From positions 5,714,001 through 5,778,000 of the forward strand of contig OX392534.1 of assembly GCA_947623455.1 (NCBI GenBank): DNA of 64,000 nucleotides. Direction: 5' to 3'. This DNA is from Mimachlamys varia. Lineage: Eukaryota > Mollusca > Bivalvia > Pectinida > Pectinidae. The first letter of the stretch is position 1, and every line of letters starts with the position of its first letter. The notes below the pieces were generated by a model. It had not been told where the DNA came from. It made no database searches and saw only the letters and a list, made by a program, of their open reading frames with translations. A program made the translations under genes and the position numbers. Shown here in pieces: positions 51,301 through 54,665 of the stretch.

Positions 51301-53748
51301 CATAATTTCTACAGAAGTAGGTGAAATTTCAGTGACATCAGCCTTACTTAATTAATTGTACCTACTCTATAATAGAAATTTCAGTGACATCAGCCTTACT
51401 TGTACCTACTCTATAATAGAAATTTCAGTGACATCAGCCTTACTTGTACCTACTCTATTATAGAAATTTCAGTGACATCAGCCTTACTTGTACCTACTCT
51501 GTAATGAAAATTTCAGTGACATCAGCCTTACTTGTACCTACTCTATAATGAAAATTTCAGTGACATCAGCCTTATTTTGTACCTACTCTATAATAGAAAT
51601 TTCATTGACATCAGCCTTACTTGTACCTACTCTATTATAGAAATTTCATTGACATCAGCCTTACTTGTACCTACTCTATTATAGAAATTTCATTGACATC
51701 AGCCTTCATTAATTGTACCTACTCTATAATAGAAATTTCATTGACATCAGCCTTACTTGTACCTACTCTATTATAGAAATTTCATTGACATCAGCCTTCA
51801 TTAACTGTACCTACTCTATATTAGAAATTTCAGTGACATCAGCCTTACTTGTACCTACTCTATAACAGAAATTTCATTGACATCAGCCTTACTTGTACCT
51901 ACTCTATAATAGAAATTTCAGTGACATCAGCCTTACTTGTACCTACTCTATAACAGAAATTTCATTGACATCAGCCTTACTTGTACCTACTCTATAATGA
52001 AAATTTCAGTGACATCAGCCTTACTTGTACCTACTCTATTATAGAAATTTCAGTGACATCAGCCTTACTTGTACCTACTCTATAATAGAAATTTCAGTGA
52101 CATCAGCCTTATTTTGTACCTACTCTATAATGAAAATTTCAGTGACATCAGCCTTACTTGTACCTACTCTATTATAGAAATTTCATTGACATCAGCCTTA
52201 CTTGTACCTACTCTATAATGAAAATTTCAGTGACATCAGCCTTACTTGTACCTACTCTATAATGAAAATTTCAGTGACATCAGCCTTAATTAATTGTACT
52301 TACTCTATAATAGAAATTTCAGTGACATCAGCCTTACTTGTACCTACTCTATAATAGAAATTTCAGTGACATCAGCCTTACTTGTACCTACTCTATAATA
52401 GAAATTTCATTGACATCAGCCTTACTTGTACCTACTCTATTTTAGAAATTTCAGTGACATCACCCTTACTTGTACCTACTCTATAATGAAAATTTCAGTG
52501 ACATCAGCCTTACTTGTACCTACTCTATAATAGAAATTTCAGTGACATCAGCCTTAATTAATTGTACCTACTCTATAATAGAAATTTCAGTGACATCAGC
52601 CTTACTTGTACCTACTCTATAATAGAAATTTCAGTGACATCAGCCTTACTTGTACCTACTCTATAATAGAAATTTCATTGACATCAGCCTTACTTGTACC
52701 TACTCTATTTTAGAAATTTCAGTGACATCACCCTTACTTGTACCTACTCTATAATAGAAATTTCAGTGACATCAGCCTTACTTGTACCTACTCTATTATA
52801 GAAATTTCAGTGACATCAGCCTTACTTGTACCTACTCTATAATAGAAATTTCATTGACATCAGCCTTACTTGTACCTACTCTATTATAGAAATTTCATTG
52901 ACATCAGCCTTCATTAACTGTACCTACTCTATATTAGAAATTTCAGTGACATCAGCCTTACTTGTACCTACTCTATAACAGAAATTTCATTGACATCAGC
53001 CTTACTTGTACCTACTCTATAATAGAAATTTCAGTGACATCAGCCTTACTTGTACCTACTCTATAACAGAAATTTCATTGACATCAGCCTTACTTGTACC
53101 TACTCTATAATGAAAATTTCAGTGACATCAGCCTTACTTGTACCTACTCTATTATAGAAATTTCAGTGACATCAGCCTTACTTGTACCTACTCTATAATA
53201 GAAATTTCAGTGACATCAGCCTTATTTTGTACCTACTCTATAATGAAAATTTCAGTGACATCAGCCTTACTTGTACCTACTCTATTATAGAAATTTCATT
53301 GACATCAGCCTTACTTGTACCTACTCTATAATGAAAATTTCAGTGACATCAGCCTTACTTGTACCTACTCTATAATGAAAATTTCAGTGACATCAGCCTT
53401 AATTAATTGTACTTACTCTATAATAGAAATTTCAGTGACATCAGCCTTACTTGTACCTACTCTATTTTAGAAATTTCAGTGACATTATCCTTACTTGTAC
53501 CTACTCTATAATATAAATTTCAGTGACATTATCCTTACTTGTACCTACTCTATAATAAAAAATTCAGTTATATAAGCCTTACTTGTATCTACTTAATTAT
53601 AAAAAAATTCTTATTTTACCTTCAGCTGCCATTTGAAGTGACCAAGAAGAACATTGCAGCATTAGAGAGTCTATTTGACCCCAGCTTTGGCTACACGGCT
53701 CAGGGCACCGACATCGTTCAGTGGCTTCTCAGGGTTGTCAAACCCTAA
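225..53748 (+). CDS. CFAP54: CFAP54, 3' part of gene (spliced, 31 exons traced)
   Basis: Cilia- and flagella-associated protein 54 is a large subunit of the C1d projection of the axonemal central apparatus, working with CFAP46, CFAP74 and CFAP221 to shape ciliary beating. The window starts inside the gene. The joined exons give about 1,450 residues to the C terminus, roughly half of the ~3,100-residue vertebrate protein. Recognition rests on blocks I recall as conserved in CFAP54: [44 protein letters not shown] and [15 protein letters not shown]. Most of the protein looks alpha-helical. A Lys/Glu-rich linker lies near residues encoded at 29521-33600, and a second charged tract ([14 protein letters not shown]) is at 51070-51130. 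Every exon junction is GT-AG and all phases agree through to the stop. Introns hold nearly all the repeats in the window. The identity is from family recall, not a search. Confidence 0.85.
830..1003 (+). CDS. CFAP54: CFAP54 exon
   Basis: The acceptor is ttacag and the donor is gtgagt at 1004. It encodes [20 protein letters not shown], then HTWRQLF and [18 protein letters not shown], a strongly conserved-looking CFAP54 block. It enters with AG|G and leaves with CA|G, matching its neighbours. Confidence 0.88.
1194..2702. repeat. Minisatellite made of the next exon's 3' splice site
   Basis: About 28 copies of a ~49 bp unit (some longer, ~85 bp) run up to the true acceptor. Each unit carries ctacag or cgacag followed by GTATATCCTGACACAGGACC, which is the acceptor and first bases of the exon at 2703. 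Only the last copy continues into exon sequence (GGGTCTGCGTATGGAATG); the others go to a TTGGTCTATAATTGTATT spacer. Confidence 0.95.
2703..2769 (+). CDS. CFAP54: CFAP54 exon
   Basis: The acceptor is ctacag and the donor is gtattt at 2770. Joined to CA| from 1003 it reads [20 protein letters not shown], then FFK, ending in phase 0. Its first ~24 bases are the template of the minisatellite directly upstream. Confidence 0.88.
2967..3205. mobile_element. MITE with ctgtaaaag terminal inverted repeats
   Basis: The element starts CTGTAAAAG and ends CTTTTACAG, with TA on both sides (2965-2966 and 3206-3207). The inverted homology runs about 35 bp into each end (TTTCGCATGTGGAA against TTTCACGGTGTGGAA). 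There is no coding capacity. It is consistent with a Tc1/mariner-type MITE. Confidence 0.75.
3328..3528 (+). CDS. CFAP54: CFAP54 exon
   Basis: The acceptor is ctacag and the donor is gtaaga at 3529; both ends are phase 0. It encodes [20 protein letters not shown], then [21 protein letters not shown]. This is among the best-conserved CFAP54 blocks and a main reason for the gene call. Confidence 0.9.
3655..3850. mobile_element. Truncated MITE copy (family of 26451-26931)
   Basis: This stretch matches the right-hand part of the intact MITE at 26451-26931, including GCAGACTTTTGT, GAATAAGCCC, TTTTGATCA and the terminal segment GGGGGCTTATTCC. The left terminus is missing. Confidence 0.65.
3981..4244 (+). 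CDS. CFAP54: CFAP54 exon
   Basis: The acceptor is ccatacag and the donor is gtatgc at 4245; both ends are phase 0. It encodes [20 protein letters not shown], then [18 protein letters not shown] and [11 protein letters not shown]. Confidence 0.9.
4264..4335. repeat. Short tandem repeat, ~25 bp x 3
   Basis: Three copies of GCTAAATAATAGAAGTTGAA lie just after the exon donor. They are intronic and have no other visible function. Confidence 0.85.
4682..4819. mobile_element. Foldback MITE, ~138 bp
   Basis: Almost the whole element is one imperfect palindrome. The left arm (TTCACCCC, GTGAGACAAGGAGATCTTAA, CTTAAGTTGCCAAACAC) pairs with the right arm (GTGTTTGGCAGCTTAAG, GAGATCTCCTGTCTCAC, GGAGGTGAA). 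A diverged relative lies at 15051-15191. Confidence 0.8.
5062..5213 (+). CDS. CFAP54: CFAP54 exon
   Basis: The acceptor is ttaccag and the donor is gtaagt at 5214. It encodes [20 protein letters not shown], then [21 protein letters not shown], and ends TT| in phase 2. Confidence 0.88.
5560..5870. repeat. Degenerate TAGTAGATTAYRTTGTGTGG repeat
   Basis: An intron stretch with poorly conserved recurrences of tagtagatta, ttgtgtggatatggt and acagtatttag. It looks like an old decayed minisatellite. No exon was seen in it. Confidence 0.5.
5916..6080. repeat. Tandem repeat, ~27 bp x 6
   Basis: Six copies of GACACATACTGTGATCGCTG followed by TGTAATTT, ending 27 bp before the candidate exon at 6108. 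The unit length is a multiple of three, which explains several overlapping spurious open frames on the - strand. Confidence 0.9.
6108..6164 (+). CDS. CFAP54: CFAP54 candidate small exon (57 nt, symmetric)
   Basis: A good polypyrimidine tract (tttcttttcccacacatcag) precedes it and gtatac follows at 6165. It is symmetric (phase 2 in, phase 2 out), so it can be included or skipped. It would encode [18 protein letters not shown]. It fits the frame but I could not match it to the vertebrate protein. Confidence 0.5.
6669..6722 (+). CDS. CFAP54: CFAP54 candidate small exon (54 nt, symmetric)
   Basis: The acceptor is ttgttag and the donor is gtaaaa at 6723. It is also phase 2 in and out and encodes the very basic [17 protein letters not shown]. 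It resembles the 6108 exon in charge and in a shared RRY/SRY core, so the two may be alternatives. Frame-compatible but unproven. Confidence 0.5.
7195..11205. repeat. 18-bp minisatellite, ~4 kb
   Basis: Roughly 220 copies of CCTACACCTACATCAGTT with variants (accagtt, ccttcagct, cctatacct). Because 18 is a multiple of three, two + frames and one - frame stay open throughout and mimic proteins of more than 1,300 residues (VPTPTS, FLHLHQ, VGVGTD). Large internal duplications are visible; for example, the block with cagatcct and catttcct near 8160-8340 recurs at 9840-10020. It lies inside a CFAP54 intron. I regard it as non-coding. Confidence 0.95.
11206..12600. other. CFAP54 intron, unique sequence
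   Basis: AT-rich intron between the 18-bp array and the exon at 12601. I see no exon, RNA gene or clear repeat in it. Confidence 0.6.
12601..12737 (+). CDS. CFAP54: CFAP54 exon
   Basis: The acceptor is attcgtag and the donor is gtaaat at 12738. It enters in phase 2, leaves in phase 1, and encodes [20 protein letters not shown], then a Ser/Lys-rich stretch ([16 protein letters not shown]). This is a low-complexity basic linker, less conserved than the helical blocks. Confidence 0.8.
12909..12991. repeat. Small foldback, ~83 bp
   Basis: GATAACTATAATGAAAAACG and GGTAAATT on the left are mirrored by AATTTACCCGTTTTCCATTG and TAGTTATT on the right, around a ~25 nt loop. Probably a small MITE or MITE remnant. 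Confidence 0.65.
13163..13330 (+). CDS. CFAP54: CFAP54 exon with tandem alternative donors
   Basis: The acceptor is cggtacag. The exon enters in phase 1 and encodes [20 protein letters not shown], then [20 protein letters not shown]. The first donor is ATG|gtaaac at 13331. The exon end is tandemly duplicated, so identical donors recur 18 bp apart (13349, 13367, 13385). All keep the frame, each adding GKHAEN. The end used here is the most upstream donor. Confidence 0.82.
13304..13398 (+). repeat. 18-bp repeat of exon end plus donor
   Basis: About four copies of CATGCTGAAAATGGTAAA span the last codons and donor of the preceding exon. Each holds an equivalent in-frame 5' splice site. Confidence 0.92.
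13765..13945 (+). CDS. CFAP54: CFAP54 exon
   Basis: The acceptor is atttgtag and the donor is gtaggt at 13946; phase 1 in, phase 2 out. It encodes [20 protein letters not shown], then [20 protein letters not shown], and ends in a Pro-rich tail (DVPPPPR). Confidence 0.88.
14161..14181 (+). CDS. CFAP54: CFAP54 candidate microexon (21 nt)
   Basis: Strong acceptor ttgttttacag, donor gtaact at 14182. It is symmetric in phase 2 and encodes ENTTQD within split codons. Plausible linker microexon; transcript evidence would decide. Confidence 0.5.
15051..15191. mobile_element. Diverged foldback MITE (family of 4682-4819)
   Basis: It shares TCACCCCC ends, the AGATAAGATT-like and GAGATTT segments, and an inverted organisation with 4682-4819, but is much more diverged. 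Confidence 0.55.
15364..15384 (+). CDS. CFAP54: CFAP54 candidate microexon (21 nt)
   Basis: The acceptor is cgtgttttag and the donor gtaagt at 15385 is excellent. It is symmetric in phase 2 and encodes PTRDRRK. Fits between the exons at 13765 (or 14161) and 21816. Confidence 0.5.
16365..16751. mobile_element. MITE, pogo/mariner-like, CAGTGTACCCTCG ends
   Basis: It begins CAGTGTACCCTCGTTATACC and ends with the complement CGAGGGTACACTG, flanked by TA (16363-16364, 16752-16753). An internal palindrome TATACCGCCA / TGGCGGTATA lies close to the left end. The CAGT termini and TA duplication suit a pogo/Tigger-type Tc1/mariner MITE. Its internal sequence is the source of the array at 23270-24720. 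Confidence 0.8.
16775..17020. repeat. ~63-bp tandem repeat x 4
   Basis: Four units of TAATGTCTTCTATCATTGTC, GTCTTTGTCTGTCCATTTGT, CTGTTTCTGACTCTCTCTAT. The period is a multiple of three, so open frames on both strands are artefacts. Confidence 0.9.
17311..21193 (+). mobile_element. Helentron-like non-autonomous element A
   Basis: The 5' end AGGTCATCTGACCCGAAGGG can fold on itself with the following TCAAGATGACCT, and is followed by a CCGCCGT microsatellite. The 3' end has TCAGATGACC and a terminal hairpin GAGGCCCCTGGGCCTC before CTTGTT. The 11-bp GGTCATCTGAC near the 5' end is the inverse of GTCAGATGACC near the 3' end. Subterminal inverted repeats, a tandem-repeat core, a 3' hairpin and T-rich flanks fit Helentron-associated elements (HINE/DINE type). 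No Rep/helicase is encoded. Family assignment is inference. Confidence 0.6.
17820..20300. repeat. 314-316 bp tandem units inside element A, with 1,260-bp higher-order copy
   Basis: Eight units can be paced by AGGTCAAAGKTCAACTTTRAG at 17961, 18275, 18589, 18905, 19221, 19535, 19849 and 20165. Two unit types (with AGGTCAAAGGTCA or AGGTCAAAGTTCA) are arranged so that about 18027-19286 recurs almost unchanged 1,260 bp later. Shorter ~145-180 bp units flank the array on both sides. Confidence 0.9.
21816..22018 (+). CDS. CFAP54: CFAP54 exon
   Basis: The acceptor is tttcgtcag and the donor is gtaggg at 22019; phase 2 in, phase 1 out. It encodes [20 protein letters not shown], then [20 protein letters not shown] and VGGLGQMK. 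Confidence 0.88.
22262..22440 (+). CDS. CFAP54: CFAP54 exon
   Basis: The acceptor is tttatccag and the donor is gtaggt at 22441; phase 1 in, phase 0 out. It encodes [20 protein letters not shown], then [20 protein letters not shown]. Confidence 0.9.
23058..23237 (+). CDS. CFAP54: CFAP54 exon
   Basis: The acceptor is tgttacag and the donor is gtaatt at 23238; both ends are phase 0. It encodes [20 protein letters not shown], then [20 protein letters not shown] and [12 protein letters not shown]. Confidence 0.9.
23270..24720. repeat. MITE whose interior has expanded into ~71-bp satellite
   Basis: The outer ends match the CAGTGTACCCTCG MITE family: CAGCTTACCCTC on the left, and ACCCTCGTTATACTGCC then GAGGGTACACTGTA on the right. 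Between them are about 18-19 tandem units (TAACCTCTAGAATGGATTTC, CCTCCTATATAATTCCCTTG, TTAAGTTCGCCACCCTCGCA). The unit also occurs once, inverted, inside the MITE at 16365-16751. Confidence 0.85.
24866..25044 (+). CDS. CFAP54: CFAP54 exon
   Basis: The acceptor is ccgttacag and the donor is gtaagg at 25045; phase 0 in, phase 2 out. It encodes [20 protein letters not shown], then [20 protein letters not shown]. The leading Met is internal, not a start. Confidence 0.88.
25285..25608 (+). repeat. 81-bp repeat of acceptor plus exon start, in frame
   Basis: Four full copies precede the real exon. Each has TATGTTACAG then AACTGACAATGACCCTGTGG, TTACTTGGACYCAGGCTCTG and a GGAGTATATTATAACACTGA tail. 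Acceptors end at 25284, 25365, 25446, 25527 and 25608, exactly 81 bp apart, and every unit is open in the CFAP54 frame. Any upstream acceptor could therefore be used without frameshift, inserting 27 residues per unit. Confidence 0.92.
25609..25733 (+). CDS. CFAP54: CFAP54 exon
   Basis: The acceptor is atgttacag and the donor is gtaggt at 25734; phase 2 in, phase 1 out. It encodes [20 protein letters not shown], then [21 protein letters not shown] take the most downstream of five equivalent acceptors because only it leads without interruption into unique exon sequence. Confidence 0.85.
26289..26397 (+). CDS. CFAP54: CFAP54 exon
   Basis: The acceptor is attctctag and the donor is gtaggt at 26398; phase 1 in, phase 2 out. 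It encodes [20 protein letters not shown], then [15 protein letters not shown]. Confidence 0.88.
26451..26931. mobile_element. MITE with CCGTATTTTACCGGG ends
   Basis: The inverted ends CCGTATTTTACCGGGAATAA and GGGGGCATATACCCGGTCAA (continuing to ATACGG) are flanked by TA on both sides. Recurrent GAATAAGCCCCC segments lie inside. It is non-coding, and a truncated relative lies at 3655-3850. Confidence 0.78.
26934..27080. repeat. ~19-bp repeat, left block
   Basis: About seven units of GTAAATAGAATATACAACG. The same repeat resumes at 28199 after the TIR element, so the element at 27085-28198 sits inside one array. Confidence 0.9.
27085..28198. mobile_element. Long-TIR element with mirrored TATA boxes
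   Basis: Inverted repeats of ~193 bp (27085-27277 and 28005-28198) begin GCTGACAATGCAAGTTAAAA on each side. Both arms carry an inward-facing TATAAAAGG (27248-27256 on +, 28026-28034 on -). The ~730-bp centre has only short open frames and no recognisable transposase. Target duplication is unclear because the flanks are low-complexity repeats. It is a non-autonomous DNA transposon or foldback element of unknown superfamily. Confidence 0.75.
28199..28380. repeat. ~19-bp repeat, right block
   Basis: A continuation of the 26934-27080 repeat, with units such as AATGTAAATAGAATATAC and a GTGAAAGGATTATACAAT variant. Confidence 0.88.
28462..29395. repeat. ~27-28 bp minisatellite leading into an acceptor
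   Basis: About 33 units of GTCAGAGTATGTTGACCTTT and GTTGCTAT / GTTGTCAT run up to the exon at 29407. The unit resembles the real acceptor region (GTTTGACCTGTGTTGTCAG), so each copy offers a pyrimidine-rich stretch plus TCAG. Confidence 0.92.
29407..29563 (+). CDS. CFAP54: CFAP54 exon
   Basis: The acceptor is gttgtcag and the donor is gtaaat at 29564; phase 2 in, phase 0 out. It encodes [20 protein letters not shown], then [20 protein letters not shown] and the basic end [12 protein letters not shown]. Confidence 0.88.
29787..29810 (+). CDS. CFAP54: CFAP54 candidate microexon (24 nt)
   Basis: The acceptor is tatatcag and the donor is gtgagg at 29811; phase 0 on both sides. It encodes TKTKGKQQ, continuing the Lys-rich linker of the preceding exon, which supports it. 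Confidence 0.6.
30304..30324 (+). CDS. CFAP54: CFAP54 candidate microexon (21 nt)
   Basis: The acceptor is gtatgttag and the donor gtaagt at 30325 is strong; phase 0 on both sides. It encodes RSVLKWM. Tentative. Confidence 0.4.
30548..31135. repeat. 33-bp minisatellite
   Basis: About 17 units of AATAGTCCAATCATGGATGG followed by TGTTACATCTATA. The period is a multiple of three, so both strands show long open frames ([22 protein letters not shown]); I treat these as artefacts. Confidence 0.93.
31278..32402. repeat. 20-bp minisatellite
   Basis: About 55 units of AAGATGTAAGGGAACATGTA, with occasional 18-, 19- and 22-bp variants. Because the period is not a multiple of three, three units make a 60-bp frame cycle, producing spurious - strand proteins ([14 protein letters not shown]). 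Confidence 0.93.
32468..32491 (+). CDS. CFAP54: CFAP54 candidate microexon (24 nt)
   Basis: The acceptor is cattccag and the donor is gtgagc at 32492; phase 0 on both sides. It encodes SAKREISP, compatible with the charged linker. Confidence 0.55.
33532..33811 (+). CDS. CFAP54: CFAP54 exon
   Basis: The acceptor is cgtcttgtag and the donor is gtaggt at 33812; phase 0 in, phase 1 out. It encodes [20 protein letters not shown], then [31 protein letters not shown] and [20 protein letters not shown]. The start of the exon is the end of the basic linker. Confidence 0.88.
34457..34604. repeat. Near-perfect 148-bp palindrome (MITE-like foldback)
   Basis: Two ~61-bp arms differ at a single base. The left arm begins ATTGAACGGCGTTTTTTAAT and the right arm ends with its complement. 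The loop is about 26 nt and includes ACCATGAAACCC. Such perfect pairing implies recent origin or gene conversion. Confidence 0.9.
34964..35089 (+). CDS. CFAP54: CFAP54 exon
   Basis: The acceptor is gacttacag and the donor is gtcagt at 35090; phase 1 on both sides. It encodes [20 protein letters not shown], then [20 protein letters not shown]. Confidence 0.88.
35159..35269. repeat. 56-bp direct duplication
   Basis: Two adjacent copies of TTGATTACGTTGTTGAAAAA continuing through CCAGGAGTTAGTTTCTTTTG are essentially identical. Confidence 0.85.
35398..36058 (+). CDS. CFAP54: CFAP54 exon (largest, 661 nt)
   Basis: The acceptor is ggtttacag and the donor is gtaagt at 36059; phase 1 in, phase 2 out. 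It encodes [20 protein letters not shown], an acidic patch ([12 protein letters not shown]), then [20 protein letters not shown] and [20 protein letters not shown]. The stretch after about residue 110 has alternating hydrophobic residues suggesting beta structure, unlike the helical rest. No catalytic motif was recognised. Confidence 0.9.
36059..36310 (+). repeat. 35-bp repeat of exon end plus donor
   Basis: About seven copies of GTCTGTCACAGCTCAATGAC and CTTCATGACAGGTAA follow the exon. The first repeat copy (donor at 36094) keeps a good gtaagt; later copies have decayed donors (CAGGAAAGT). Confidence 0.9.
36317..36820 (+). repeat. 122-bp repeat of acceptor plus exon start
   Basis: Four copies precede the real exon. 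Each holds TCTACCCTGTAG then GTTGGCTGTGCTAGCTCAGA through GTAGAGAAG, but continues TGATAATGG, giving an in-frame stop. Acceptor-like sites end at 36332, 36454, 36576 and 36698, and the true one at 36820. Confidence 0.93.
36821..36974 (+). CDS. CFAP54: CFAP54 exon
   Basis: The acceptor is taccctgtag and the donor is gtgagt at 36975; phase 2 in, phase 0 out. It encodes [20 protein letters not shown], then a Pro/Lys-rich linker ([19 protein letters not shown]). Use of any upstream repeat copy would stop after VEK. Confidence 0.87.
37564..37581 (+). CDS. CFAP54: CFAP54 candidate microexon (18 nt)
   Basis: The acceptor is tttttccaag and the donor is gtaagc at 37582; phase 0 on both sides. It encodes DLAPME. 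Tentative. Confidence 0.45.
37860..38280. repeat. ~180-bp degenerate repeat with AACTAGGTCAC
   Basis: Three loose copies share AAAAACTAGGTCACTGTT, AGACTGCATTTTTC and AAACTTCACACAAGTG. They lie just before Helentron-like element B and may be an older repeat of similar type. Confidence 0.6.
39661..40752 (-). repeat. 3' LTR of the retrotransposon
   Basis: 1,092 bp, downstream with respect to gag. On the - strand it starts TGTGAGAAGTT and ends TATTACA. A TATATAA box (40431-40437) and an AATAAA signal (39970-39975) on the - strand suit U3 and R/U5 positions. Nearly identical to the other LTR. Confidence 0.88.
41601..43139 (-). CDS. gag: Retrotransposon Gag with CCHC zinc knuckle
   Basis: A 512-residue Gag-like protein. 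Residues ~85-240 resemble the Ty3/Gypsy capsid domain (retrotrans_gag), including [30 protein letters not shown] and [18 protein letters not shown]2CX4HX4C knuckle follows (C303, C306, H311, C316) after a Lys-rich stretch, as expected for RNA binding. The N terminus holds a short internal duplication (GVVTTSPL / GVVTTSLA). Unusually, a hydrophobic segment (~445-462, [15 protein letters not shown]) lies near the C terminus where pol would normally begin, followed by ~50 residues. The start is the first Met of the frame. It is intact, with no frameshift. Confidence 0.82.
   Translation of the reverse strand: MYKGDTEDDKVYVRCSSPGDRPKASGVVTTSPLPTWMSSGDGQVPGVVTTSLAPNNASQRKRFSGQSRVSRREKQPDTFDGSSSDWQDYIVHFEQVSSWNGWTETEKAQQLSMSLRGTAQKLLSSFTSGQLSDYQAVKNSLTQRFNSKERSVAHRFDFRNRCQRKEESVVEFGFTLRRIALLAYPELPYSYLEAQVVDQFISGLRSFEMRKKVTFSHPQTLDEAISSAVEFEAVLDSTSSKHSYDSAKVCPLQSASARFNENGERLTLETITQLIDERISNFSSSKNGHKKGSVKKTTKSVACYFCKEEGHYVRDCVRLSTLHEREERVAELESVLRRAEVSANIPAGQDTMQSLCMSRPNLESVIKTVDTATEVIGQECTETDDIVDGDHPTSVKLGVGNSADDKNTTEGDRSSVSNFNEVVVLKNGSYEKNYSVTNIATSSKCLIGMMIVMVAMAMVGMISSDQLVHVLLKGYTDKYTPSGSNLATLLYRKLYCLTGRVAMCKPTVWFPP
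43404..44500 (-). repeat. 5' LTR of the retrotransposon
   Basis: 1,097 bp, upstream with respect to gag, with the same TATATAA and AATAAA signals on the - strand. The few differences from the other LTR sit within about 45 bp of one end (GTGCGTGTGTGGGTCGG versus GTGCGTGCGGGTCGG, and small homopolymer changes). The rest looks identical by eye. Confidence 0.88.
49693..49728 (+). CDS. CFAP54: CFAP54 short exon (36 nt)
   Basis: The acceptor is gttctctaag and the donor gtaagt at 49729 is strong; phase 0 on both sides. It encodes [12 protein letters not shown], an acidic segment that fits the surrounding linker. It lies 280 bp after element B, which fills most of the preceding intron. Confidence 0.68.
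49729..50999. other. CFAP54 intron, unique sequence
   Basis: Intron sequence. Short open frames on both strands show no family resemblance, and I see no exon, RNA gene or clear repeat. Confidence 0.6.
51000..51170 (+). CDS. CFAP54: CFAP54 exon
   Basis: The acceptor is ttttgtcag and the donor is gtaggt at 51171; phase 0 on both sides. It encodes [20 protein letters not shown], then a Glu/Lys-rich repeat ([19 protein letters not shown]) and TGSVVSTE. The charged stretch is probably a single helix or disordered linker. Confidence 0.87.
51171..51320 (+). repeat. Partial copies of the preceding exon end and donor
   Basis: GTAGGTGTCGGTTAGGGCTG is repeated, and 51242-51276 duplicates the last 35 nt of the exon. 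That copy has TTTACAG before it and GTAGGT after it, so it looks like a small pseudo-exon. It is 35 nt, so inclusion would shift the frame. Confidence 0.85.
51325..53575. repeat. ~43-bp minisatellite ending at the last acceptor
   Basis: About 52 units of TTTCAGTGACATCAGCCTTA and CTTGTACCTACTCTATAATAG. Each contains TTTCAG and ATCAG, acceptor-like sequences. A segment of about 1.1 kb recurs (around 51800-52280 and 52920-53400). The units decay next to the final exon. Confidence 0.93.
53626..53748 (+). CDS. CFAP54: CFAP54 last exon with stop
   Basis: The acceptor is ttttaccttcag. The exon enters in phase 0 and encodes [20 protein letters not shown], then [20 protein letters not shown], ending at TAA 53746-53748. 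Confidence 0.88.
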   Translation: MPFEVTKKNIAALESLFDPSFGYTAQGTDIVQWLLRVVKP

Positions 53749-54665
53749 TGAGTTACAATGACCTTGTACGTTGATGACGGAAGGTCGTCAAGACTTATAA
53801 CAGCCGAATGGCTGTTCAGGCTCATCGATTCCTCTGGACGTTTTCCAGCGATACTGACAGTCATCCTTACATATTACAGTGATTGAATACTGTAATTTGT
53901 GTAAAATTGTGATATTATTGAAATCTGTGATAAAGATTTTAGATTATGAAAACATTCCTTTGCTTACAATAATTGATATCCGTCCACTTTACTACTGCCC
54001 TCAGTGTGAATGCATATCTTCTTCAATATTGCATACATATATATATATATCTAAAAATAGCTAGGTTTGTGTTGTTAGAAAGATAATACTAGATGATGAA
54101 ATTTGTGATAAAGAAGTTCAATTATGGATTGATATTATTTCATCCTGTTGATTTCTACATTATGATACTAAAGTTTGCTTTATGATTATTTAGGTTTTAT
54201 TATTATTGAAGAAGGAACATAATTATTTAATTTTTCCGTCCAATATAAGCCACCAGTACTAGTACTGGAGAACTTTTACTACACGTCCAAGGTGATACTG
54301 TATGATATATAAGGCATGTTACTATTGTCTTAAATGTCTTATATGTCTCGGCTAAAGGTTGCATTACTCTCATTAATTATTTACAACAATTACAGACAAA
54401 ATGTAGTGAATAGAAGACATTATAGTAAAGTGCTGAAGTTTGACTGTGATGCAGTTTTGGTATGTACATCATTAGGAACACTAGCATATTCCTTGTTTGT
54501 GAGCTACTAAAAGACTAGTATGGATCGATGTAGTATTCTAATGTATTTACTATGAAATTTTGCTTGTTTAAAATTGTATGAAAAAGTATTTTGTTATATG
54601 AACAACTTGGAAGATAATATTTTCTGTAATAATTTATTTTCAATAAACAATATTTTGGAAGTCAT
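53749..54665 (+). other. CFAP54: CFAP54 3' UTR
   Basis: AT-rich, non-coding sequence after the stop codon, ending in a canonical poly(A) signal, AATAAA at 54642-54647. The precise cleavage site is not determined. Confidence 0.65.
54642..54647 (+). terminator. Poly(A) signal AATAAA for CFAP54
   Basis: AATAAA about 890 bp after the stop codon, followed by TTTTGGAAGTC. It is the best-placed + strand signal before the convergent FAM72 gene. Confidence 0.6.
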
